Made by a program: the position numbers and the translations under genes
DNA from: Suicoccus acidiformans
GTDB lineage: Bacteria > Bacillota > Bacilli > Lactobacillales > Aerococcaceae
DNA: 64,000 nt
NCBI RefSeq assembly: GCF_003546865.1
Contig: NZ_CP023434.1
Span: 992,001 to 1,056,000 of the forward strand
Direction of reading: 5' to 3'
In this document: positions 27,739 through 37,483 of the stretch, one piece after another
Layout of the letters: each line of letters begins with the position of its first letter
Numbering within the stretch: the first letter of the stretch is position 1
Notes under the pieces: generated by a model
Seen by the model: only the letters and a program-made list of their open reading frames with translations
What the model was told of the DNA's origin: nothing
The model's database searches: none

Positions 27739-28848
27739 GTGCGCTTAATAAGTGGCTTGGCTAATACGGCTTTTTATTTCAAAGTAATGGATATGGCGAG
27801 TTATGCCGAGCAATTGGAAGGCAAATATACCTTCTATCAGGCGCGTTTAGAAGGCTATGAAGAGCTGTACTTTACACCGAAGGGAACAGATTCACAGGCC
27901 ATTGATCAGCTTGGCTTGAACTATGATGCGGTTGAAGCTTTAACCGGCGCGCAGGCACTTCACTTTATCATTCCGTGTTTCTTTTATGGGAACATCGAAG
28001 AAAGCATCTTTACGTTAAACCTTCCCAAAGAAGAAGTACAAACAGTTCTAGCGAAATTGTATCAAGCATGTTTGCAAGCTTATCAGGCCAATATTGAAGA
28101 ATATGCACAAGCGTTGGACTTTCAATTGAGTGAGCAAGCCTATTTAGCTTTGCAAGCCTCGTACGAAACGTCACTTAAAGTCGTATATGTAAAGAAAGCT
28201 AAGCAAAGGTATTATCAAATTTACCAAGACGATGAGAAATTATCGACTTTCCTGGCAGAGGAGTCAGAGAGTCGCGTGTTAGATTTCTCACAGATGATTG
28301 AAGTATTAGTGACCTATTTAATGGAACTTACAGCTACGCCCTTATACTTTAGTGACGAAGCGGGTCAGGCAATTTATACAAAGTTTGTTAATGACTTGTT
28401 GACACAGTTCTTGTCTTTACCAGAAAGATATGCCTACCAATATTTAACTGAAGAGCGTGGGCTCTTAAGTTTCGCTTGGGAGCATTATGGGGCAGAGCTA
28501 ACTAAGTTATGCGACTCCTTGCAAGCATATGTGATTATGGTTCATCAGCCCGAGTCTAATACGATTGTTGAAAGTGTCTTTTTGCAAGATGCGCGTCACA
28601 ATGTGTTGGATTTCTTCCAGGAAGTCAGTCACCTGACCCTCGTTCCTGGTAGCTTTGTCCGGCAATATCCTTCCCCTAAGCCTTTACTCGGCTTCTTATT
28701 GCACCTAGTGTATCAAGAGCTTTATGAAGCTGATGGGCGAGGGTCTATCCAGAAACATCTGGGTATATCACAAAGTAAGTTCGATAGTGGAAGTCAACTG
28801 ATGCAACTTTTACAAGAGGCGGTGCAAGGTTACGTAGGGCACAATTAA
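27739..28848 (+). CDS. Unknown all-helical cytoplasmic protein
   Basis: A protein of about 369 residues that I do not recognise. It is acidic, rich in Leu, Gln, Tyr and Glu, has no signal peptide or true membrane segment, and appears almost wholly alpha-helical. No catalytic motif stands out. The GTG at 27739 is chosen because AAGGAAAGGG ends 8 bases upstream; a GTG at 27730 would overlap that site. It lies between a histidine phosphatase and a sirtuin, all on the same strand with short gaps, so it is probably expressed with them. Confidence 0.7.
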   Translation: MRLISGLANTAFYFKVMDMASYAEQLEGKYTFYQARLEGYEELYFTPKGTDSQAIDQLGLNYDAVEALTGAQALHFIIPCFFYGNIEESIFTLNLPKEEVQTVLAKLYQACLQAYQANIEEYAQALDFQLSEQAYLALQASYETSLKVVYVKKAKQRYYQIYQDDEKLSTFLAEESESRVLDFSQMIEVLVTYLMELTATPLYFSDEAGQAIYTKFVNDLLTQFLSLPERYAYQYLTEERGLLSFAWEHYGAELTKLCDSLQAYVIMVHQPESNTIVESVFLQDARHNVLDFFQEVSHLTLVPGSFVRQYPSPKPLLGFLLHLVYQELYEADGRGSIQKHLGISQSKFDSGSQLMQLLQEAVQGYVGHN

Positions 28849-28945
28849 CAAGTTAAGTGTTGATTTACACTGAATACAGCGTTTGACAAAAACGCATACG
28901 AATTCATTTGTGAATAGTATGGATGAGGGAAGGAGGTTCAATCGA

Positions 28946-29701
28946 ATGCAGAACCAAGTGTTACAGCTGACAAAGTGGATCCAGCAAAACCAGCGTATCG
29001 TGTTTTTCGGAGGGGCTGGCGTTTCAACTGACGCAGGTATCCCTGATTTTCGTTCGAAAGACGGGATTTATACTAAGAATCGCAATAAATATCCTTATGA
29101 ACCAGAGGAAATGCTCTCAGTGTCTATGCTCCTGAATAACCCACGTTTGCATTTCCAATTTGTGCGTGAGAATATGGAACACGGCGACATTCAACCGGCC
29201 TACTCCCATCGTTTCCTAGCTGCCCTGGAAGCGTCCGGCAAAGACGTTGCGGTTGTTACCCAGAATACCGATGGCTTGCATCAAGCAGCCGGCTCTCAGA
29301 ATGTTTGGGTTTTGCACGGGGATAATCGTAGATACTGCATGGCTTGTGGCAAGACAGTTGAGAAAAACCAAGCTCAACTGGATGATGAAGGGATTCCGCG
29401 CTGTCCTTATTGTCAAGAAGGGATTATCCGCGGAAACGTGGTCATGTTCGGCGAGAATTTGGACTCAAAAGTCGTATCTGGCGCAATTGATGCCATTGCC
29501 AAAGCCGATTTACTCATTGTGGCAGGAACATCTTTAAATGTTTACCCAGCTGTGAGCTTTATCCAATATTACCCCGGCGATCGTTTCGTCGTCATTAACA
29601 AAGAGCCAGTGGTACAAGCCCCGGGAAGTTTATTTATTCAAGCCGGTATATCCGAAGTCTTCCAACAAGTAAATGAAACATTGGCACTACCCGTGTCCTA
29701 A
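28946..29701 (+). CDS. Sirtuin NAD-dependent protein deacylase
   Basis: A 251-residue SIR2-family enzyme that removes acyl groups from lysines using NAD. It carries GAGVSTDAGIPDFRS (24-37), TQNTDGLH, the catalytic histidine in VLHGDNR, a zinc site of two Cys pairs (CMAC and CPYC) and GTSLNVYPA. The frame is open 21 codons further upstream to a TTG, but the ATG at 28946 follows a GGAAGGAGG site and gives the usual length. In Firmicutes such enzymes act on acetyl-CoA synthetase and other acetylated enzymes. The acetate kinase gene is close but in a separate unit. Confidence 0.9.
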   Translation: MQNQVLQLTKWIQQNQRIVFFGGAGVSTDAGIPDFRSKDGIYTKNRNKYPYEPEEMLSVSMLLNNPRLHFQFVRENMEHGDIQPAYSHRFLAALEASGKDVAVVTQNTDGLHQAAGSQNVWVLHGDNRRYCMACGKTVEKNQAQLDDEGIPRCPYCQEGIIRGNVVMFGENLDSKVVSGAIDAIAKADLLIVAGTSLNVYPAVSFIQYYPGDRFVVINKEPVVQAPGSLFIQAGISEVFQQVNETLALPVS

Positions 29702-29867
29702 CCTAGCGTAAATCCCCCCTTTTTTATGCAACACTGACCTGGATTATATAATGATGCGAGGTATGCTGAGAATAAATTCTCCTGTAAAACACAGTCCCAG
29801 CAACATTTAGCAATAATTATCTTAATTTTGAGAGAATTTAAAATATAGCCAAAAGCTAATCCATACG

Positions 29868-29899
29868 AAAAAATCGCAGGCTGATCTAAGCACTGCGAT
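29868..29899 (-). terminator. Terminator between the convergent sirtuin and degV genes
   Basis: A stem of TCGCAG with CTGCGA (29874-29879 with 29893-29898) is flanked by A6 on the left and T6 on the right. It can therefore end transcripts from both directions. The rest of 29702-29867 is empty. Confidence 0.7.
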
Positions 29900-29905
29900 G
29901 ATTTT

Positions 29906-30760
29906 TTAAGCTTTCTCGATACCACTAATGCCAAAGGCACCCGGACCACCGTGGCAGGCGATAACAGCGCCTGTTTTGATCCATTCGGGCTTGGTAAAGC
30001 CATATGTTTGTATTTTAGCCTCGATGGCAGCTTTATCGTCTTGCGAAAGTCCTTCTACTTCTGTCAGGCGTAAAGTATCCGCTTCAAGCTGATAGCGTCC
30101 CATAAAGTCCTCAATAAATTTGAGATAGGCCTTCTTAAAGCCTCCCCGGTGCTTCTTTCCTGCAACCAAGTAACCATTCTCCAGTTGAATGCTGGGGAAG
30201 ATGCGCAATAACTTGGCACCAATATACTGGGCATTCGATACACGGCCCCCGGCTAACAAATAGGTTAACGTCTGGGGCAAAAAGCTAAAGTGTGTCCGTG
30301 TGCGAATTTCTTCAACAAAGGCGACCAATTCCTGCGCTGAGATGTCAGGATTCTTTCGCAAATGTTCACAGGCTGCCAGTACAATGGTCCCTAAGCCGGT
30401 ACTAACGTTTTTGCTATCCACAAGGTGCACGTTGCTATAATTCTCTGAAGCAATCCGCGCTGAGTTATATGAGACGGTAGTGACGGATGAGTAGGCTATG
30501 TAGACAATCTCCGCTTGTGGATGTTCCCTAATAATCCGATCGAAGGTGTCTGCAAAGTCCTGAGGTGTACTGCCTGATGTGGTTGGCAAGGTCTTGGTGT
30601 GCTCGAAGTGAGCAAAGACATCCCTTGCTTGAATGTTAAGCTGATCATCATAAGTGACCTCATTCATAACCACATGCATGGGCACAATGTAAATACCATA
30701 CTGCTCAATATAATGCGCTGGTAAATCCGATCCGCTTTCGGTTACGATGACAATTTCCAT
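29906..30760 (-). CDS. DegV family fatty-acid-binding protein
   Basis: A 284-residue DegV-family protein. The start (IVTESGSDLP), the TTSGSTPQDF strand-loop and GGRVS are family hallmarks; the two-domain EDD fold holds one fatty acid. In Firmicutes many members are FakB subunits that present exogenous fatty acids to the kinase FakA for phospholipid synthesis. Whether this one is a FakB cannot be told, since no fakA is nearby. It reads toward the sirtuin gene. Confidence 0.88.
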   Translation of the reverse strand: MEIVIVTESGSDLPAHYIEQYGIYIVPMHVVMNEVTYDDQLNIQARDVFAHFEHTKTLPTTSGSTPQDFADTFDRIIREHPQAEIVYIAYSSVTTVSYNSARIASENYSNVHLVDSKNVSTGLGTIVLAACEHLRKNPDISAQELVAFVEEIRTRTHFSFLPQTLTYLLAGGRVSNAQYIGAKLLRIFPSIQLENGYLVAGKKHRGGFKKAYLKFIEDFMGRYQLEADTLRLTEVEGLSQDDKAAIEAKIQTYGFTKPEWIKTGAVIACHGGPGAFGISGIEKA

Positions 30761-30937
30761 AACTGTCCAACTTTCTATTCCTATATTTGAGTTCCCACTC
30801 TGCTTGAGTATAATCTAATTATTGGCAAAAAGCTAGAAAGGAGTTTAAGAAGTAGTATATAAATATGTATTATGCCGCTTCATGTATGCCGAAATGATAC
30901 CCTATGAATCTTTTCTATGCAGGAATAAGCTAATAAA

Positions 30938-30967
30938 TTTAAGAAACGCTTACATTAGTGATATAAT
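30938..30967 (+). promoter_or_regulatory. Trehalose operon promoter with cre-like half site
   Basis: TATAAT (30962-30967) has only a weak TTTAAG upstream. Over the -35 region, 30941-30954 reads on the reverse strand TGTAAGCGTTTCTT, whose left and central part matches the cre consensus and whose last three bases do not. CcpA repression is plausible. No treR is in the window. Confidence 0.45.
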
Positions 30968-31049
30968 TTAATTGATCCCGATCTAATAATCAGCATGAGA
31001 GGAGGTATTACGTTTACTGCGATGCACTGGATTAGAAAGGAATAGAAAA

Positions 31050-33020
31050 ATGAGTGAATATAGAGAAGATGCGAAGCGGCTCTTGGAGTTAGTCGGAGGC
31101 AAGGAGAATATTTCGTCTGTTTGGCACTGTGCAACGCGGATGCGTTTCGTTCTGGCTGATTCAAGTCAAGCAGATGTTGCAGCAATTGAAGAGCTCCCTT
31201 CTGTGCGTGGCACTTTTACGCAAGCAGGCCAATTCCAAGTGATTATTGGTAATAGGGTGAATGAATTTTTCAAGGAGTTTCAAGCGGTGTCGGGAATTGA
31301 AGAATCCTCGAAAGCTGATTTAAAGCGGGAAGCTGAAAGTAATCAGAATGCTTTCCAGAAAGCTTTAAGCTTCTTATCAGATGTCTTTACGCCGATAATT
31401 CCAGCTTTTATTGTCGGAGGTCTTATTCTCGGTTTTCGTAATTTTATCGGAGATATCCCCTTTGAAGCTTTAGGCGGTACGATTGCGGAATCATCTCCTT
31501 TCTGGCAAGGTTTATATGATTTCTTATGGCTACCAGGAGAAGCGATTTTCCATTTCTTACCGGTTCATATAACGTGGTCCGTAGTTAAGAAGATGGGCGG
31601 TACTGAGGTTTTAGGAATTATACTAGGAATTGGCCTTGTTTCCGGCCAGTTATTGAATGCCTACGGCGCGCCCGATGCGATTATCGCTGGCGAGGTACCC
31701 GTTTGGGATTTCGGCTCCTTCCAAATTCAGAAAATTGGTTACCAAGGGCAAGTCTTACCCGCCTTGTTCGCCGGTTTAGCCCAAGGTTGGCTGGAGCGTT
31801 TCTGGCGTAAGCATGTGCCAGAGTACTTATCAATGATTTTGGTCCCGTTCTTATCCTTAATTCCAGCCCTCATCTTAGCCCATACCATTCTAGGCCCAGT
31901 AGGTTGGAAGATTGGTACGTGGATTGGTAGCTTGGTGTATCAAGGTTTAACGAGTTCTTTCTCTTGGTTATTCGGTTTAGTCTTTGGTAGCTTGTATGCA
32001 CCTTTGGTTATTACCGGTCTGCATCATATGACCAATGCAGTTGATGCCCAATTAATTGCTGACTACCAAGGAACAGGCTTATGGCCGATGATTGCTTTAT
32101 CTAATATCGCCCAAGCCTCGGCCGTCTTAGCTTATTGGTGGATGACCCGCCATGATGAACGCGAAAATCAAATTACCATCCCGGCCATCATTTCGGCATA
32201 TATGGGGGTTACTGAACCAGCACTGTTCGGGGTTACGCTGAAGCGAGTCTACCCGATGATTGCCGCAATGATTGGTTCTGGTATCGCGGGCTTAGTGGCT
32301 ACTTTAACAAAGGTGACCGCTAATTCAATTGGGGTTGGTGGTTTACCAGGTTTTCTTGTTATTCAACCTCAGTCGATGTTATGGTTCTTCATTTGTATGG
32401 CTATCGCGATTGTTGTGCCATTTGTCTTAACGCTTACTTTCCGGAAAGGGGGACTTTTCGTCACTGAGAAGGAACAAGTTGAGCAAGCAGCAGCACCTCA
32501 AACGACTGCTTCGACAGAGCGTGGTACTTCTGAGAAGCTTGCGTTTGAAGTGGAAGTCATTGCGACACCGGCAGATGGTGAAGTAATTGCCTTGGATGAG
32601 GTAGAGGACAAAGTCTTCTCCCAAAAGATGATGGGTGAAGGTTTCGCTGTGAGACCTACAAGTCAAGCGATCTATGCACCCATTAAAGGAACCGTTACAA
32701 GTATCTTCCCAAGTAAGCATGCCATTGGCATATCTGGTTCGAATGAGACGGATGTGCTGATTCATATGGGCTTAGATACAGTTGATTTAGAAGGGAAGCC
32801 TTTTGAGGTGTTGGTTCAAGAAGGGGATACGGTTGATATTGGAGTAGAAATTGCTAGAATGGATTTAGCTGCTGTAGAAGCTGCTGGCAAAGGTACGGAT
32901 ATTGTCGTGGTCTTTACAGAAAGTAGCCAAGTGGAACGTATGGAAGTTAGTGACTACGGTAAGCATGAAGCGTCAGATATTATTGGAGAATATAAACCGA
33001 AGGATCATTTCAGTGACTAG
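31050..33020 (+). CDS. treB: PTS EIIBCA, trehalose specific
   Basis: A 656-residue permease with domain order IIB (about 1-85, Cys27 in HCATRMRF), IIC (about 105-465, some ten membrane segments) and IIA (about 510-656, His572 in LIHMGLDT). It imports trehalose as trehalose 6-phosphate. The specificity comes from the next gene, a phosphotrehalase. The B-C-A order belongs to the beta-glucoside/sucrose/trehalose branch, unlike the C-B-A order of the malT product in this window. An AAAGGA site precedes the ATG. Confidence 0.85.
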   Translation: MSEYREDAKRLLELVGGKENISSVWHCATRMRFVLADSSQADVAAIEELPSVRGTFTQAGQFQVIIGNRVNEFFKEFQAVSGIEESSKADLKREAESNQNAFQKALSFLSDVFTPIIPAFIVGGLILGFRNFIGDIPFEALGGTIAESSPFWQGLYDFLWLPGEAIFHFLPVHITWSVVKKMGGTEVLGIILGIGLVSGQLLNAYGAPDAIIAGEVPVWDFGSFQIQKIGYQGQVLPALFAGLAQGWLERFWRKHVPEYLSMILVPFLSLIPALILAHTILGPVGWKIGTWIGSLVYQGLTSSFSWLFGLVFGSLYAPLVITGLHHMTNAVDAQLIADYQGTGLWPMIALSNIAQASAVLAYWWMTRHDERENQITIPAIISAYMGVTEPALFGVTLKRVYPMIAAMIGSGIAGLVATLTKVTANSIGVGGLPGFLVIQPQSMLWFFICMAIAIVVPFVLTLTFRKGGLFVTEKEQVEQAAAPQTTASTERGTSEKLAFEVEVIATPADGEVIALDEVEDKVFSQKMMGEGFAVRPTSQAIYAPIKGTVTSIFPSKHAIGISGSNETDVLIHMGLDTVDLEGKPFEVLVQEGDTVDIGVEIARMDLAAVEAAGKGTDIVVVFTESSQVERMEVSDYGKHEASDIIGEYKPKDHFSD

Positions 33021-33058
33021 ATTCAAACTGAGGCTAAGCTAGGGGAAAGGGGCAAGAC

Positions 33059-34723
33059 ATGGAATTAGGACAGAAGACGATGTATCAAATTTACCCAAAG
33101 TCCTTTCAGGATACGAACGGTGATGGCATTGGCGACATCCAAGGTATTATTCAACGCTTAGATTACTTAGAAGATTTAGGCATTGATATGCTGTGGATTA
33201 GTCCAATGTATCCTTCACCACAACGAGACGATGGTTATGATGTGAGTGATTACCGCGCGATAAATCCTATATTTGGAACGATGGAGGACTTTGAGGAACT
33301 GGTCTCTCAAGCCAAAGCTCGTGGTATGGATATTATGATGGATATGGTCTTTAATCATACATCCACTGAACATGTTTGGTTCCAGAAAGCTTTAGCAGGT
33401 GACAAGTATTATCAAGACTTTTATTACTTGCGTGAGCCGCAAGCAGATGGTAGTCTCCCGACTAATTGGCAGTCTAAATTTGGAGGGCCAGCTTGGGAGC
33501 CTTTTGCAGATACGGGCCTATATTATTTGCATTTATATGATGTGACCCAAGCGGATTTAAATTGGCATAACCCGAACGTTCGTAAAGAATTGCAAGATAT
33601 TGCGAATTTCTGGTTGGATAAAGGGGTAAAAGGCTTTCGCTTCGATGTCTTGAACGTGATTGGCAAGGACGAGGAGCTGGTGGATTCCGATGGGACGTCC
33701 AGCGCTCAGGAAAAGAGTCTCTATACCGATACGCCCATTGTCCATCAATGGGTTCAGGAATTAAATCAAGCAAGCTTCGGTCAGCGTGATGATGTAATAA
33801 CCGTGGGTGAGATGTCGTCCACGAGTGTACCCGAAGGGATAAAATACACGAATCCTGACCGGGACGAATTAACGATGATTTTCAACTTCCACCACTTAAA
33901 AGTCGATTATCCCAATGGAGAGAAGTGGACTCAAGCACCCGTTGATTTCATGGCCTTAAAGGGCATTCTCAATGAGTGGCAAGTAGGAATGTCCGACGGC
34001 AATGGTTGGAATGCAGTCTTTCTAAGCAATCACGACCAGCCACGAGAAGTGAGCCGTTTCGCGGATGCAGATCGGTATCATTATGAGTCTGCGACGATGC
34101 TAGCCACAACAATTAAGTTACTGCGTGGGACACCCTACATTTACCAAGGGGAAGAGATAGGGATGACGAACCCTGATTTTGACGTGGCCGAGGATTACCG
34201 TGACGTGGAAACGCTCAATGCTTACCAAGAACTACTCGAATCAGGCAAGCCTGAGAGAGAAGCTCTAGCAGTTATCCAACAAAAATCTCGGAGTAGCTCC
34301 CGAACACCTATGCAGTGGGATGCGAGCGCACACGCTGGCTTTACCGACGGTGAGCCATGGATGAAGGTCAATCCCGATTATAAACATATCAATGTGGCCA
34401 AAGAAGTAGCACGGGATGGGATTCTAGCTTACTATAAGGAACTTATTCATCTGCGCAAGAAGTATCCTGTTATTAGCCAGGGAACATATGAGCAAGTTCT
34501 AGCAGGCCATCCAGCTGTTTTAGCCTATAAACGGGTTGAGGATGATAGTGAACTCCTGGTCTTGTCCAATTTCTTTGAACCAGCCGTAAGTATTAATTTG
34601 GCGGATTGTGGCATTAAGAATGCGGAGGAATATACTAAGTTAATTGGCAATGGTATCTCTGACATAGAGGGTAACCAGATTGAATTAGGAGCCTATGAAA
34701 CGATAGTTCTATTGAAAGCTTAA
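33059..34723 (+). CDS. treC: Alpha,alpha-phosphotrehalase (GH13)
   Basis: A 554-residue GH13 enzyme that splits trehalose 6-phosphate into glucose and glucose 6-phosphate in the cytoplasm. It has DVVFNH-like MDMVFNHTS (94-102), the nucleophile Asp196 in GFRFDVLNV, the acid Glu251 in TVGEMSS and Asp326 in LSNHDQPR. Length is typical of TreC/TreA. It follows treB by 38 bases with a GGGGAAAGG site. Oligo-1,6-glucosidases look similar; the PTS neighbour decides for trehalose 6-phosphate. A terminator follows. Confidence 0.87.
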   Translation: MELGQKTMYQIYPKSFQDTNGDGIGDIQGIIQRLDYLEDLGIDMLWISPMYPSPQRDDGYDVSDYRAINPIFGTMEDFEELVSQAKARGMDIMMDMVFNHTSTEHVWFQKALAGDKYYQDFYYLREPQADGSLPTNWQSKFGGPAWEPFADTGLYYLHLYDVTQADLNWHNPNVRKELQDIANFWLDKGVKGFRFDVLNVIGKDEELVDSDGTSSAQEKSLYTDTPIVHQWVQELNQASFGQRDDVITVGEMSSTSVPEGIKYTNPDRDELTMIFNFHHLKVDYPNGEKWTQAPVDFMALKGILNEWQVGMSDGNGWNAVFLSNHDQPREVSRFADADRYHYESATMLATTIKLLRGTPYIYQGEEIGMTNPDFDVAEDYRDVETLNAYQELLESGKPEREALAVIQQKSRSSSRTPMQWDASAHAGFTDGEPWMKVNPDYKHINVAKEVARDGILAYYKELIHLRKKYPVISQGTYEQVLAGHPAVLAYKRVEDDSELLVLSNFFEPAVSINLADCGIKNAEEYTKLIGNGISDIEGNQIELGAYETIVLLKA

Positions 34724-34732
34724 TAAGAGTTC

Positions 34733-34766
34733 AAAAAGCGATGCTGAGAGGCACCGCTTTTTGTTA
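34733..34766 (+). terminator. Terminator of the trehalose operon
   Basis: An 8-bp outer stem AAAAAGCG/CGCTTTTT (34733-34740 with 34755-34762) encloses a small inner pair and ends in a T-rich run. Confidence 0.8.
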
Positions 34767-34879
34767 TTGATAAGGGAAAGCAGCCTTAATAATACTATAT
34801 CTTCAAACTTCTACTAAAGGAATCTATTGTACAGAGATTATACGATGAATATAAAAGAAGAAATTCAACTATTTTTGAA

Positions 34880-34917
34880 TGTAAGCGGTTGCAAAGTAAA
34901 TGATATGTTGCTACAAT
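34880..34917 (+). promoter_or_regulatory. Promoter and cre site of the ClpB-aco operon
   Basis: TTGCAA (34889-34894) and TACAAT (34912-34917) are exactly 17 bases apart. A cre site, TGTAAGCGGTTGCA (34880-34893), has one mismatch to consensus and overlaps the -35 box. Repression by CcpA in the presence of preferred sugars is expected. The start near 34924 lies inside the longer open frame from 34827, so translation should begin at 34944. Confidence 0.75.
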
Positions 34918-34943
34918 ATATTTGTAATACAAAAGGTGGTGAT

Positions 34944-37472
34944 ATGATGGAATATACTCGCGAGGTAGAAGATATTATTACCGAAGCCCAACAAGTTGCA
35001 GAAAATCGTGGAAATCATACAACCGATGTGGTACATATTTGGTTTGTGTTAACGCGTTCTAAAACAAAAACAGCTGAAATTTACCAAGCTTTAGAAGCAG
35101 GACTTATTGAATTGCGACGCCTTATTGTTCGTCTTGCTAATCAAATAGAAGATGAAGACCAAGCCGTCTATTCTCAGAACTTCATCAAATTGTTAGAGGA
35201 TAGTGAGCAGTACACAGTAAAGCTAAATCATCCTAAAGTTTCACAAGAAGCAATTATGTTAGCTATATATAAACAGAATAATCATCCTATAACGCAGTAT
35301 TTGATTGACCAAGGTGTAGGTGAGGAGCAATTATGGACTTATCTTCGGAATCGCTTTGGCCCCTTAGGGCGTATCAATGAATTGGATGCCTTGATGCCTA
35401 ATCTGGCTAAATATGCAACCAACATGAATCGTTTAGCTATAGAAGGAGAGATGGATCCGGTTATAGGTCGTGAAGAAGAAATGCAAGATTTAATACGAAT
35501 TTTATCACGACGTCGTAAGAATAATCCTGTATTAATTGGTCCACCAGGAGTTGGCAAGTCAGCCATTATGGATGGCCTCGTGCAACGAATTATCAAAGGA
35601 GATGTCCCCCGAAATTTAGAAGATAAACAAATCTATGCTTTAAATTTAGGAAACTTGCTAGCTGGAGCACGTTACCGGGGAGAATTTGAAGAAAGATTAA
35701 AATTCTTACTGGAAGAAGTGGCGACGAGTGAAGGAGAGATTATTTTATATTTGAACGAACTTCATTCAATAGTCGGTTCTGGTGCTTCCGATGGAGCAAT
35801 AGATGCTAGTAATATGTTAAAGCCTTTATTTGCGAGAGGAGATTTGAATTTAATTGGAGCAACGACAGTTGAAGAATATCGAAATCGTATCGAGAAAGAC
35901 CCGGCTTTAGAACGGCAATTTCAGCGAGTTCATGTCAATGAACCCACCGTAGCCGAAACAATTCGCTTACTTCGAGGTTTAAAGCAACAATTTGAAGCAT
36001 ATCATCAAGTTCAAATTACTGATCGCGCACTAGTAGCTGCAGCTAATCTTGGGGATCGTTACATTAATGACCGTTATTTACCAGATAAAGCCATTGATTT
36101 AATTGATGAAGCAAGTGCTACAGTACGTGTCCAATTAAATACTACCCCAACTGAACTTGATACGATAAACCGTCAGATACAACAACTTGAAGTAGAACTT
36201 TCAAGCTTAGAATATGATAATGAAAAGCAAACGGACCGTTTCAAAACTAATATTAAGCAAGATTTAGAAAAAAAGCGCAATGAGAAGGAGGCTTTAGAAA
36301 AACAAATTCGAAAGGAAGACCAACTTTTAGAACAATTACAGCAAGCGGAACAAATACTTGAAAACTCGCGTAAGAATGAAGATAACTTGGACGAAATTCA
36401 AGCCAACAGAGAAAAAGTACAGCGCCTTAAAGATAGCCTTAATAACCAGATTTGTTTGCGCAAGGATAAAGTTACTGCTAATGAAGTTGCCCAAGTTGTA
36501 GGTAGACTTACAGGTATACCCGTGACAAGGTTGATAGAGGGTGAGCGCGAGAAATTGATTCATTTGCCTGAAATTCTGCATGAACGGGTTATTGGTCAAG
36601 ATGAAGGGATTAATACGGTGACTCAAGCTGTTATTCGCTCACGAGCAGGTATTCAAAGCCCTAAGAAACCGATCGGCTCCTTCTTATTTATGGGTCCGAC
36701 AGGAGTTGGTAAAACAGAACTAGCTCGCAGCTTGGCGGATGCATTGTTTGATGATGAAGATCAAATGGTACGCATTGATATGTCGGAATATATGGAAAGG
36801 CATAATGTGTCGCGCCTTATTGGTGCCCCTCCAGGTTACGTGGGGTATGAAGAAGGAGGCCAATTGACGGAAGCTGTGCGCAAAAACCCCTATTCTATTG
36901 TGTTATTAGATGAAATCGAGAAGGCCCATCAAGACGTTTATAACTTACTGCTACAAGTTCTGGATGAAGGGCGCTTGACAGATTCTCAAGGTCGTCATGT
37001 AGACTTTAAGAATGTCATTCTTATTATGACGAGTAATCTTGGGTCGAAAATACTCTTAGATGAACAAACAAGTGACGGCAAGATTTTATCATCTACACAG
37101 GATAAAGTTAACCAACTCCTTCGCGATCATTTCCGCCCTGAGTTTTTAAATCGTATTGATGATATTGTACTCTTTAGTCCGCTCACTCAAGATAATATGG
37201 TGCAAATCGTCGAGAAGATGCTTAAAGAAGTTAATCGTCGTCTCCTTGATAGGGGCGTTCGCTTACTTTTAGATGATGAAGCAAAGGCATGGTTAGCAGA
37301 GGAGGGATATGATGCGAATTTTGGCGCGCGCCCTTTGCAAAGATTTATCACGCGCGAATTAGAAACACCTGTGGCTAATGCTATGATACGAAATCAGATT
37401 CCCGATAATACAGATGTTCTGGTTTCATTAACTGAAGGACATTTGGATTTTAGCGTTGAAGCTGTAGATTAA
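34944..37472 (+). CDS. ClpB-like AAA+ chaperone of the aco operon
   Basis: An 842-residue double-ring Clp ATPase. The N-domain (1-145) is divergent. The first AAA+ domain has Walker A GPPGVGKS (199-206) but Walker B reads LYLNELH, with Asn271 where Asp is usual; Glu272 is kept. The middle domain (about 408-510) is coiled coil, roughly a third shorter than in housekeeping ClpB, and lacks its usual second-wing sequence. The second AAA+ domain has Walker A GPTGVGKT (584-591) and Walker B VLLDEIE. Sequence runs such as TPTELDTI and HERVIGQDE are ClpB-type, and no ClpP-docking loop was recognised, so it is probably a disaggregase or remodeller. It starts the operon with acoLABC (11-base gap) and may serve that large enzyme complex. 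Confidence 0.85.
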   Translation: MMEYTREVEDIITEAQQVAENRGNHTTDVVHIWFVLTRSKTKTAEIYQALEAGLIELRRLIVRLANQIEDEDQAVYSQNFIKLLEDSEQYTVKLNHPKVSQEAIMLAIYKQNNHPITQYLIDQGVGEEQLWTYLRNRFGPLGRINELDALMPNLAKYATNMNRLAIEGEMDPVIGREEEMQDLIRILSRRRKNNPVLIGPPGVGKSAIMDGLVQRIIKGDVPRNLEDKQIYALNLGNLLAGARYRGEFEERLKFLLEEVATSEGEIILYLNELHSIVGSGASDGAIDASNMLKPLFARGDLNLIGATTVEEYRNRIEKDPALERQFQRVHVNEPTVAETIRLLRGLKQQFEAYHQVQITDRALVAAANLGDRYINDRYLPDKAIDLIDEASATVRVQLNTTPTELDTINRQIQQLEVELSSLEYDNEKQTDRFKTNIKQDLEKKRNEKEALEKQIRKEDQLLEQLQQAEQILENSRKNEDNLDEIQANREKVQRLKDSLNNQICLRKDKVTANEVAQVVGRLTGIPVTRLIEGEREKLIHLPEILHERVIGQDEGINTVTQAVIRSRAGIQSPKKPIGSFLFMGPTGVGKTELARSLADALFDDEDQMVRIDMSEYMERHNVSRLIGAPPGYVGYEEGGQLTEAVRKNPYSIVLLDEIEKAHQDVYNLLLQVLDEGRLTDSQGRHVDFKNVILIMTSNLGSKILLDEQTSDGKILSSTQDKVNQLLRDHFRPEFLNRIDDIVLFSPLTQDNMVQIVEKMLKEVNRRLLDRGVRLLLDDEAKAWLAEEGYDANFGARPLQRFITRELETPVANAMIRNQIPDNTDVLVSLTEGHLDFSVEAVD

Positions 37473-37483
37473 AGAGAGGAGCG

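Noticed and set aside
28883-28945. TTG start giving the sirtuin 21 extra residues, and a TTGACA there as a promoter
   Set aside because: The ATG at 28946 follows a strong GGAGG site and gives the usual length; no good -10 lies at 16-18 bases from the TTGACA.
34827-34943. Upstream extension of the ClpB-like protein by 39 codons
   Set aside because: The cre site and the TTGCAA/TACAAT promoter lie within it, so it cannot be part of the main transcript.
34767-34943. Sigma-54 promoter as known for acetoin operons of Bacillus
   Set aside because: No GG-N10-GC element was found, no AcoR-like gene is present, and a good sigma-70-type promoter with cre is visible.
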